A stretch of 64,000 nucleotides of DNA from NCBI GenBank assembly GCA_037783545.1, contig JBBELK010000481.1, positions 1,364,001 to 1,428,000 on the forward strand, in the 5' to 3' direction. Position numbers and translations under genes: made by a program. The DNA comes from Henricia sp. BOLD:AAB3569. Lineage: Eukaryota > Echinodermata > Asteroidea > Spinulosida > Echinasteridae. The notes under the pieces were generated by a model. It was not told where the DNA came from, did not search any database, and worked only from the letters and a program-made list of their open reading frames with translations. This document shows positions 36,501-48,500 of the stretch, one piece after another. Every line of letters starts with the position of its first letter. Within the stretch, counting starts at the first letter, position 1.

Positions 36501-39500
36501 TTTAAGCGCCGTTCCACTACGGATGGGTCCACGTCCCAGGCCGGCCTGCTAAGTTCTGATGCGGTGCCTCACGTCCGTCCCGTTCGTGTCACGTTTGTTG
36601 TCCCGGCCCAATACGTTCCCGACGGTGTGCGAGGGTCTGCTGCGGCGCCCTGCGACTGAACGTGGCAGCTGTCACGTTTCACGCCCCGGTGGTCACCCGG
36701 TGGTCACCCGGTGGTCTCCCGGTGGGTATAAATAGTGCGCCTCCACATCTTCATTTTCACTTCGTCCTGGAGCGCGACGCAGTGAGGCGTATCTGGCCGT
36801 GAGCAACAACCGTCACACACCTTGGCGCACCGCAGTTTACCAGGCCGCATTCACACCATGCTGTGGCCGCTACCGTGTCGGGCCCTGGCAGACCGTGGGG
36901 TGCCGGGCTTCCAAACGCGGCGGAGCGCGAGGTACCGGCCGCGATCAGAGTTCCCCGGCACCCCAAGGTGCCACACCCCGGTGAGTCAAGGCACACTGCG
37001 GTCCGTCACGCCCTGTGACGGAAGCCCCGTCCCACTGCGGCCCAGGACGATTCTCATTAGTGCCGGGACTACCGGGGTAAAATTTTTGACAGAGCTGCTC
37101 ACCGGCCGGTGGCAAGGGTGAGCTACGGTCATTCACGTTTCGCCACCCCGGTCCCCTACGCTCCCCGACGTCCATCCCGGTGCCTCCACGGTGCTCCTCT
37201 ACCGGGGCGCCGGGACTGCCGGGGACATGGTGTAAACGTAGCATTAGAACTTGACTTTTTTATGAAACATCTATAAAGTTGCACTGCTTAAAGGGGCTAT
37301 GTCACCGTTTGCGCATGCGCAGCAAAACTTGAAAAAGTTGGGCTAACTTTTTCAAATTTTTTTGCCGGGTTTTGCATATCCTATTTAATCTTTGCCATCC
37401 CTTATAATTCTTTAGTAATTTTGGCAGTGGTGTACTTGTCAACGTCCAGGATGTCCTGATGCATTACTTTTTACTTGAAATCGCACTTTTTGCCGTATTT
37501 TTAAGCCGCCAAACATCGACATCACCGGGTTTGCGGCCGTCGTTAAAAAGAGAGTTTTTTCATCCCATCAAAAAACTCGACAAAACATGACAGAAACGGC
37601 ATTGGATGACATGGTTGGATACAGCAATTTGTTTAACCTTGTTTTCCATCAAACTGACATGCTTATTTGGTCCTGACAGCAATTTTACAGCATATCTTCT
37701 GTCCTTGGAAAGACACCGTGGCCGCCACCGCTGTAAGATTTTGTTTTTCCAGACATTCATCGCGCGATCGCGCGCGCGCGATGCCAAATCGACAAATACG
37801 AGCACACGATGTACAATGTAGTTGAATTCTGCGTATTGTAAACACTCATGAACGAACTGACTGCCATGCGGCACGTGCTAAGTACACGATGTACACAACT
37901 AGCCGCGCACATGCACCAATAGTCCAGTCAATCTAAGCATTTTTTTGGCTCAACCCACCACTAATTGCAACAGAATTTGTTTAACTGGTATGCATTTCAG
38001 TAAAGTCTCCTGAACACCATACTAAAAGTCTACCAAAATATATTTGGTGGAAAGGTGTCAAATTTGCATAATATGCAAATTACCTGCTGCCATTATGAAA
38101 AATTATATGTTTCACTATAACTATATATGTAGGTACCCAATCAAAGCACATAAAGTGTCTAAACCTATGTTAGCATTGTCACAGTACACGATAAACATGT
38201 TTCTGAATTGATAGTGTGAACACAAATATGCAAATTATGCAAATTACCTGCCGTCATTAGGAAAAATTACAATTTTCACTGTAACTTTATATGTAGGTAC
38301 CCAATCAAAGCACATGAAGCGTCTAAACCTATGTTCGCATGGTCACAGTACACGATAAACATGTTTATGAATTGATAGTGTGAACACAAATATGCAAATT
38401 ATGCAAATTAGCGGCCACCATTAGGGAAAACAAATTTACACTGTATTTTCGTACGCAAGTATCTACTCAAAACGATTTAGTACATGTATTTGTGTAATGT
38501 ACCCATGATTTTATGGCCAGAGAACATAAACACGTTTCTCAATTCATATTGTTAAAATAAATATGCAAATTAGGGACCGAAATTGTTAAAAAAGTGTTTT
38601 TCACCAAAAAATATCTTTACCCCGCTTTTCCTGGTCATAAAAATTAGGATAAGCACACTTCTACAATAACCCATTGGATGACTGGTGGGTAAAATACATA
38701 ATTCACAGTCGTACGCTTTGGTAGCGACCTGAACCATTCCCACAGCGCATGAAAAGGTAACTTTCAACCAATGAAAAGCCAAGAGGGGACAAATGTATCT
38801 GTCTGGCGCAACAGTTTTGTCAACCCACCGCCCACCCTCACCCCTTCTCCGCCTTTGATAATAATTTATGTAAATATTCTCGTGTGGTTTTTAATTCAAT
38901 TTGATTGGTAATGTATGGCAGAAATTTGCATAAACGAGACGGACAGTGCCTAAATTATTATAGTCTTTTTGTGAAACGTTCAAGCAGTGGAAAGGTAGAC
39001 TGTGAACGAGAGTTTACTGTAAATGTCTGATTTAAGTAACTGAGTCATTACTCAATGTTAAATTTAATGTTTTGCAAACACAATCTGATAAGAGCTAGCA
39101 TTCCAACCGTATGTGCCAGCGGTGTATAGACCGTATCGAATAGCCGCCATCTTGTAGGGCATTTTTTGTGTTCATTGAGGACATGCGTGGTTGCACGTAT
39201 TATGCTTAAATTGTTGAACAGTTTAAATAACACGAGGTGCCCCACAAGATGGTAGCTATTCGTTACGGTCTACACCCAGCACGATATGTGGCAAAGGGAC
39301 TTCCCCCAACGCCCCTATACCTAAACACTCTTCCCTTTTGTTAACGCACCACCCCAACCTCCCCCTTGAAATTCCCTGGATGTTTGAGACACAATGGGGG
39401 AACAATGGAAGAGGAAGTGAGGGGACCCAATGCCAAATATTGTGCTGGATAGGTGGAAAACATCCCCAGCACTGTTGGCAGGCGTGCTGGAAGACAACTT

Positions 39501-42500
39501 CTGGGGCGTTTTCTTGACGCCAGCATGTCCTTTTTTGTGAAAATATGCACGCTTGTACCAAGCGTGCCAAGCACTTGAGGCAAGCCACAGTACGATATGT
39601 GACGGCAGAGGACAAGTCCCCCTTCCATTTTCCCCATTAAGTCTCAAACATCAAAATGAAGGGAGTTTAAATACATTTCAGGTTTTAAACGGGGTGTTGG
39701 TGGGTGTCTGTACGCTAACCAAATGGAAAAGTGTGTTGAGGTATAGGGGCGGAAGGGGGAGGGGGAGGGGGGCGGGGGGAGGGGGGGGGGGGGGGGGGGG
39801 TTGGGGGTTGGGGGTTGGGGGTGGTCTCTTTGTTACATATCGTGCTGGGTGTAAAGCTATTTTTTCTGTGGCAAGGATGCCAAGGGCTTTGCTTGTGGCA
39901 AGCGTCCAAGTACCTTTTGGGGCAAGCGTGCCCTCTTTTGTGACAAATATGCAAGGACCTTTGTGGCAGGAATACCGAACAATTTTTGACAAGCTGCTTC
40001 TGTGGCAAATAAGCAAAGGGCTTTGTTTGTGGACAGATTACCATTTACTCTTGGGGCAAGCGTGCCCTCAGTGTGGCAAGCGTGCCAAGTACTTTTGAAG
40101 CAAGCATGCATGCCTCCTTTTGTGGCAAATATGTCAAGGACTTTGTGGCAAGTGTCCCAATTACTTTGTGGCAAGTGTGCCAGGTACTTTGTGGCAAGTG
40201 TGCCAGGTACTTTGCGGCAAGTGTGCCAGGTACTTTGTGGCAAGTGTGCCAGGTACTTTGCGGCAAGTGTGCCAAGTACTTTGTGGCAAGTGTGCCCTCT
40301 CCTTCTGTGGCAAGTGTGCCAACGACACTGCGGGCATGCGTGCCCGTTTAACACTTTGCGGACATGTTTTCTCTTGCCGAAAATTAGTCCAACAACCAAC
40401 ACATGGTATTTAGGCAAGCTTCGGTGCAAGGCCGAGGCTAGAGCTGTCGGCTGACTTCAAGGGGTTGACTGGAGTAAATTTCTATTTAATAGACTTATAA
40501 AATGACCTCTTGTTTAATTCTTATTTTTCTATTAGCAATTTGTATGTATTTTATATTCATATTTAAATATTTGTTATTCAGGTAAATGTTATACTGTATT
40601 TTTATTTTAAAAAATATAATTTGACCCTAAAACCACGAAATGAATTTCATAAATTTGGAATCCGACGTATACGAGTCACTCCATGAACATTGGGTTTAAT
40701 CACTCAATTTTTCGTTTCATTTTTTTGTTACAGTGACGGCAGCTAATTTTCATAATTTGCATATTTGTCAGCTAATTTGCATAATTTAAAAAGATGTTAC
40801 ACTTAATTTTAAAAAGATGTTTATCATGTTCTCTGGCCATGGCCATAAAAACGTAATTTACACATGTACATCGCTTTGAACAGATACCTACGTACAAAGT
40901 TGTATTGTTAAAACGGTTTTCCTAATGGTGGCCGCTAATTTGCATAATTTGCATATTTGTGTTTACACTATTAATTCAGAAACATGTTTATCATGTAGAG
41001 TGACCATGCAAACACAGGTTTAGACACTTTATGCGCTTTGATTGGGCACCTAAATATAAAGTTACATTAAAAAGTATAATTTTCCTAATGGCGGCAGGTA
41101 ATTTGCATATTATGCAAATTTGACACCTTTCCACCAAATATATTTAGGTAGACTTTTAGTATGATGTTCAGGAGACTTTACTGAAATGCATAGCAATTAA
41201 AACAATTCTGTTGCAATTAGTGGTGGGTGTAACCCTAATTTGACTGGACTACAATGGCGTTGTGTAACGAAATTGCACTACATTCATCTGAGCCCGCACG
41301 TATGTCAAAATATGAAAGGATTTGGCGCATGCACACCCCGTGACAAAGCCCCTTTAATACTTCATTTTTCATTGATTTCATTTTATTCAGAATTACGTGA
41401 AACGCCAGGGACCACCGTATGGAAATTGCAACAAAAAAGTTCAGAGCACCAAGATAATTGTTGATGGAGACATCAGATATACCTCCCCCACTGAGCAGTA
41501 TGACCTAGCTGTAAGTAGATTTTCTCCATAAAAGGAGTGTATTCGGATTTATTTTCAGAAAATGGATTTTGAGTTGGCTTCATAGCTTAATTGGTAGGGC
41601 ATCTGCATGTTAAGCAAAAGGTCCGCGGTTTGAATCCCATTGGAACCAAGTTGCTTTTCACTGCATCCAGATTTCCCAAACTCATAGACATTTGTCCACA
41701 TCTGTATCGAATTTATTCACCCCGGCGCACAGTGGGCCAGAATGAAACGAAAGTGTGCCAAAATTAAATATTTGTCTGTTTTAGTGGAGTCCTGAGGGTT
41801 TTGAAACCCGTAGAGTACAATGGTGAAAATTTTAAATCTTTGTGACGTCACTACAATGGTAAACTTAACCAAAACAAACTACGGAGGTTTGTTTTAAAAA
41901 CGTATAGTTCATGCAATAAAAAGATGCGCCAAAATATGGCCACGTGGTTTGCACATCTTTTTTGCACGAACTATACGTTTTTAAAACAAATGTCTGTAGT
42001 TGGCCTTGGTATTTCTTAATTTAGATAATGCTCTACATCATGTTTTTTTTTTTAATTTCACTTCATAAAAAAACTGACGCAATTGATAATAATGTCCAGG
42101 AATGTTTTCCTGATAAGACAGAGGAAACGAATAGAAGCCTTAAAGGGACCATAACCGGTCAAACATACCCATAGCCAAGTTTATCAAATGGGGGATTCAC
42201 AAAAAACAAAACAACTTCAAGGGTAGCAAATTGTAGCAGTCCAATTTGGTTTTAAAATATTTTTGAGGGTCTTGGCTTCTGGGAAAAATATAACTTGAGG
42301 CGGGAATCGGCCGGAATATTTACTTCCGGAGTTAATTAATAAAGCATTCTACCTTTTTTACACTATTTGTCTGTGTTTTTCTGTGTTTGTCCGTGTTTTT
42401 TCAGATGAAATACAAAAGTAAATTCGCCATCGATTTAATTGTCTTTAAATATGGAATGTTCTCTAATTTCAAGCCAAATTTCATAACTTCATGTTTTGCA

Positions 42501-45500
42501 CAGCGGTCGTAATGGCCGTTTAAAATATTATAGAATAACGTGGTTGTTCCCGTGATTTGTCTGTTCTCGTCCATCCTCTTGCAACAGTCCCCCATTAACG
42601 CACTCCCTAACTCCTGCGTACAGTGGCCCTGTTGAAAAAGGCCCCATTTGGCGGTGGGACTAGCGACAGAAATCTTGTCGCCTCTGCTGGACCAATCAGG
42701 ACGCTTGCAGTGCATTGCGGCACGATTGCAGGCATTCAAATGTAACGCGCGCAGATTGTAAACACCGTGCATGCATGTGATACATGTACTCGGTAATGCT
42801 GGCCGTTGTCCGCGTCGGCGATTGGCTGCTATTTAAAGCATACTGGGGAATCCGTTCCATTACATTCGTCAGCATGCATCCCCGTTATTAATTTGAAAAA
42901 CTGCGAAGTAAATAAGGTTCGTCGTTTGAAAGTTTGGTAGGAATGGGACAGTCATAAGGAACGGAACCCAATACAATTTCTGGAAAGTATAGAAATTGTT
43001 TCTTTTCGGCATAACATGACCGAATTGATTAAATTACAACAAAATGACTCGGGCGTGAGTTGGCTCAAGACAACAGCCGGCTCGCCCCACAGATTTGCGT
43101 GTATTTCCTCAGGGTATTGTCACGTCGCTTCGCAGAGTGGAAATTCCCTGAGATCTCAGGATGGTTCTCGTCGGGTTTAAGACGGTATTACTCGAAGTTA
43201 AAAATGTTATTGAGATTACCTCTAGTTGTATAGACCCACACAAACCTAACAAATGTAAAAATTATAATTTTTTGAAAAACCACTATTTGCCTATTTTGGC
43301 ACAGTTGCATTCCCACCTGGCCCATTGTGCAGCGGTCCCTGGGTCTTAATCCCTAAAAAATAATCACTTATTTATACGTAATAATTGGGGCAAGCCGGGC
43401 AGCGGTTTGGGGCGTATCTTAAATGATCTCTGTGAGGGGTGGTTATCTCATTGAAGGGTTTATCCCTCTGTAGGGCTTCCTAAGCTCACGTGATATAGGC
43501 AATCCCAATCAGTGAGGAACAACTGCACTACCGTGATTTGAGACCACCAGTTGGCTTCATAGCTTGATTGGTAGGGCGTCTGCAGGTTAAGCAGAAGGTC
43601 TGCGGCTCGAATCCCAGTGCAGCCAAGTTGCTTTTCAGTGCCTCCATATTTCCCACACTCATGGACATTTTGTTCTTACCTAATAGAATCCTATAAAATA
43701 CTTCCCCAAAATACTATCTATGGGAAGAAAAAGAGAAAATTTGCAACCTCCAATTTTTTGGAAGCAAAAAGGTTGGTATAATACTGCACTGCTTTATGGA
43801 ACCGGATAAATTAGCAGCAGCCGATTTTACAAAACCTTACGCACTGCGTAAGCCCACTCGCGCAACTTTTTATTGCGTAAGCTGTGCAACATTCCTGTGA
43901 TAATTACACGCAAGCCTATGGGGCTTATGCCATTTTCAAAAATTGCGCAAGCTACGCAATTCTTCGTGAAATTGGCTGCAGATAAAGGTTTTTGAACGAC
44001 ATCCTTGAAAATACCGGTAAACGGATTAATTGAGAACGCGAAATTTTAGAATGGTAATGAGAAAAATATGACAAATGCTATGATATCAAAATCTTAACAC
44101 CCATGGGGAAAAATGGAGGGTTCAATAATGTGATCTGGCCACGCTCCTTCAAAGATTGTTTTATTTGTAATGACACCAAGTTTTACTCAAAGTGTTGTTA
44201 GCAATGATAACGAACATCACATGAATTTATCTCTGTCCAAAATGGTACTGTCTGTAAGAAATGACAACTGAAATTCTCATTCAAAAAAGTGTGCGCACAA
44301 ATGAATTTTTCAGGAATTACACTTCCATCGAGGATATTTGAAGAACATGTGTTTACAATCAAGCAACTTGAATACGTGAAGCATTACAAGCTCTGAAATG
44401 TATATCTGAACTTTAAAAATTATCTCTTTGCAGCTCTGTCGGAAAACTTGCATTCATGAGCAAATTCGCCAGCAGTGCGGGTGCTCTGACACACTAGAAC
44501 TGGACGGTCCGCGTTGCAAACTAATGAACCAAACACAAGGTAGGCGCAACATTGTTGATAAACATCTTCCCTGTTCAACGAAGGGAAAACAATCAAAGAA
44601 AGTTGTTAAATTCTCCAAGACCACCAGGGGTCGATTTAACTAACGTTTACGATCCTTCGTAACTCGAGATGCGATGGGTTACCGCTACGTAACTCATTTT
44701 GCGTCCTAAGCACAATTTCAAGAAACTTACGATGAGTTTACCGATGCATATATGCCATGGAAATGCACCGTAAGCTATGATGAGGCAATGGGTCATCGTA
44801 ACGTACATTTTGACCAACGATGGTCGTGGTTTTTGCCGTTTTTGGAAGACAAAACTAACTCTAGCTCCCCAAAAAACGGATTGCCACTTTTGATAGATTA
44901 TATGCTAAGCGATATTTATAAACAAGATACAATTTAAACATTTTGTACATACGATTTTAGCTGGTGACAAAGTGTCGCTTCAAAAATTTTCAGTGTCAAT
45001 GGCTTTGCTGCATGAAAAAAACATGGAAGCTACGCTGCAGTTGGCCATCCATTGTCTACTTCGCGGCCACAACTACGTTGCAGTACTTTTTGCAGAGTTT
45101 ATCATCAAAATCATGCTGCTTATATTTTTTAAAAACCATACTAAAGGTGGCATTGTTTTTTTTTAATTAATTGTTTTATTAAAATATTTTTATTTTGTTT
45201 TGTGTTCCTGTGAGCAGAAATGTGTCGTCAGTTGGTCTACTTCATGAGTCGACACAACAATTTGACTTGCTTTGACTCCTGTCCAGAACAGTGCAAGTAT
45301 GTTTAGTCTCTGGCATTGCAGTAAAGTCCTCACATGCAAGTCCCCACAAGTCCCCACAGGTAGTCCTCAAGTCTCTGCATGTCCCTACAAGTCCTCACGT
45401 ACGTACAAGACCCTGCAAGTCCCCACAAGTTCCCGCAAGTCCTCATCACAAGTCCCTGCAAGTCCTCATCACAAGTCCCTGCAAGTCCTCATGAGTCCCT

Positions 45501-48500
45501 GCAAGTCTTCACAAGTTCTCACAAGTCCCCGCAAGTCCCCGCAAGTCCCCACAAGTTCTATTAGTCCCCACACGTCCCCACAAGTCCCCGCAAGTCCTAC
45601 TAGTCCCCACAAGTCCCCGCAAGTCCCCGCAAGTCCCCGCAAGTCCCCGCAAGTCCCCGCAAGTCCCCGCAAGTCCCCGCAAGTCCCCGCAAGTCCCCGC
45701 AAGTCCCCGAAAGTCTCCGCAAGTCTCCGCAAGTCTCCGCAAGTCTCCGCAAGTCTCCGCAAGTCTCCGCAAGTCTCCGCAAGTCTCCGCAAGTCTCCGC
45801 AAGTCTCCGCAAGTCCTCGCAAGTTTTCAAAAGTCCCCACAAGTATACTCACAAATCCTCAAAAGTCCTCATAAGCCCCTGCAAGCCCTCTCAAGCCCCT
45901 GCAAGCCCTCACAAGTCCATGCAAGCACCCAACTCCCCACAAGTCCCCACAGGTCCCTAAGGCCTCACAAGTGCCTGTAAGTCCTGACAAGTTTCCACAA
46001 GTCCTCACAAGTCCTCATAAGCCTCTACACGTCCCTACAAGTCCCTGCAAGATCCACAAATCTTTACAAGTCCTCACAAATTCGTACAAGTTTTCAAAGG
46101 TCCCCACAAGTATACTCACAAATCTTCAAAAGTCCTCATAAGCCCCTAGCTGCAAGCCCTCACAAGTCCATTCAAGGCCGCCCCCAACCCCCCCCCCCCC
46201 CCCCTACAAGTCCCTACAGGTCCCTAAGGCCTCACGTGTCCCTGTAAGTCCTAACAAGTCATCATAAGCCCCTACAAGTCCATGTAAGTCCTCACAAGTT
46301 CCCGTAAGTCCTCAAGTCTCCATAAATCCTAGCAAGTCACCGTAAGTCCCCACAAATCTCTGCAAGTCCCTGCAAGTCCCCACAAATCTCTGCAAGTCCT
46401 CATAAGTCTCTGCAAGCCCTCACAAATCCATGAAAGCCCCCAAAAGTCCTTAAAAGTCTTTGAAAGTCTTTGAAAGTCTCCACAATTAAGTCCTCATGAG
46501 TCCCCGCAAGTCCTCAGCCTCAGAAGTCCTAGCCCTTGCAAGTCCTCACAATGCACAAGTCCTCATAAGTTATCATAAACCCCCACGAGTCTCCACATGT
46601 CTCACAAGTCCTTTGCAAGTTCTCATAAGTCCCTTGCAGGTTCTCTGAAGTCCCTTAAGTCCTCACAAGTTTATGCAAGTCTTCACAATTAGATTCCCCA
46701 CTGTTCTTGGGCATAATGCCTGACATTTAGTCCATTGCAAGGATATTTCTTTTGTCTATTTCAGCGAGGGTTACTACACAAGAACGACGTCGATGTCTCT
46801 GTGGCCATCTCTGAAATTTGGGGCAAGTTAAACATTTTATTTCAAATTGATTATAAAATAATGTTTTTTATTATGATTGATAGATAGTCTGGATCATTGT
46901 ACGAAATCACAGCGGAAAATAACATTTATGTATCAATAATTTTTTAGTAACTTTTTGCGATTTACTACAGCTTTCAACATATTTCCAGTGAGGGGTTCAA
47001 GTGCATATAATATTTGTAACCCTCCAACGTGCTATGGGGTGCTTTTAAAAAGTCAGCTTGAATGTTGAGTTGCCAACCCTGAAAAATTTGGGCCTCCAGC
47101 CAAGCCCCATTCATTTGTATATATAAACCCTTGCCGCCCTGGATAATTTGAGCTATCAATCATCATACTTCTGGCCTTAGTGACAATGTATAAACAACAC
47201 TAGCCTAGGCTTGTCCAAGTCTGAGCTTGTCTTATGATGTTTGCTGCCAAAATCCAGGCCCGTAACTCACTTCTACAGCTGTGACTAAATCCCAGCGCGG
47301 TAGCATTATTAACAACCTCACACGGTCAACTGTAGCCAGGGAATAGTCTGGTTACCGGAATATCTTGGTCTGAAGACCTGACTTCACGCGCGAGGCTAAA
47401 TCACAGCCTTGTTCTTTCTGTACACGATGTGTTATGTGTTTCTTTATATCTACGTTGGAAATCCCACGCAATTACGTATGCCAAACCCGAGTAGTTATAA
47501 ATATTAATATCGTGCATAACATCCAATCATATAGCTCACTGACCGTGTGGCCAATCGAACATCGAACGTACGTATGCCACAGTGATATAAGTCCGTTTTC
47601 AATACTGGAGAGACTTTTTCACCAGGATCATAACTCTGTGCAAAGCCAATTATCTTCTCTCAAAACAAAAGAAATATCTTAAGACAGATCTAAGGAGATA
47701 ACTTGAGCAACAAATAGTGCGACAACATACCTTTCTGAAAATCTTGTGTACAAATTTCCTATTTAACGTATGTAACATAGGACACATACTTTGTGACATT
47801 TTTTGGTGTCCTTGTTACATACGGTATATTGGAAATTTGCACACAGGGCTTTCAGGAAGGTATGTTGTGACATTATTTGTTGCAGTTCTTTAGCTGAAGT
47901 TATCTACTTAGATCTATCTTAAGATATTTCTTTTGTTTTGAGAGAAGATGAATGACATTGTGTAGAGATTTAATCCTGGAGGAAGAGGTCTCTCTAGTAT
48001 TGAAAACAAACACATATGTAACATGCTTGTCGTTGCTTTTGCAATGTACTTGCGTGTTGCATGTTGAGTGCGTACAAAATGCATGACACTATTACAATCG
48101 AGGAAATATATCGGTGGTTTGAATTATATAATCGACAAATTGCAAATTGATGACTTTCTCGAAGACCAGAAGATAGCCCGCACATACTTTCTGTAAAGGT
48201 ATGATGTGTTTGTGAACTTACCAACTGTGTATACGTACGGAAAGTCTGCTATTTTTCAAACAGCACCGTATTGTTCTGTCAAAACAACCAATGAGGTTAC
48301 GTATCTCGGTGCTCTCATTTTGAAAAATTAGCATAAAGGGTCTCCGCCCATAAAACACAGCATGGACAAAAAGAAGGCTGTGATTCAGCCTCGCGCGTGT
48401 AGTATATAGTGCGAGCACGTCACTGCATGCAACCGCGCCAGGTGATCGGGCCTAAATCTGTCCATGGCACGGTAAGAAAAACAACCTTGGACAAGGCTTA

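Noticed and set aside
36194-37244. GC-rich open frames as a gene with a CpG island
   Set aside because: They lie inside an element with perfect inverted ends and TTA duplications, and overlap on both strands without any domain.
39553-40429. 181-codon plus-strand and 190-codon minus-strand frames
   Set aside because: Products of the 23-bp array and poly(G) tract; both strands are open at once, and repeats such as AHLPQSTWHTC are purely periodic.
45272-45874. 200-codon Ser/Pro-rich protein, and minus-strand Leu-rich repeats (45469-45852)
   Set aside because: Both are readings of the 10-bp minisatellite, which lacks stops in several frames. They overlap exon 16 in another frame and have no domain.
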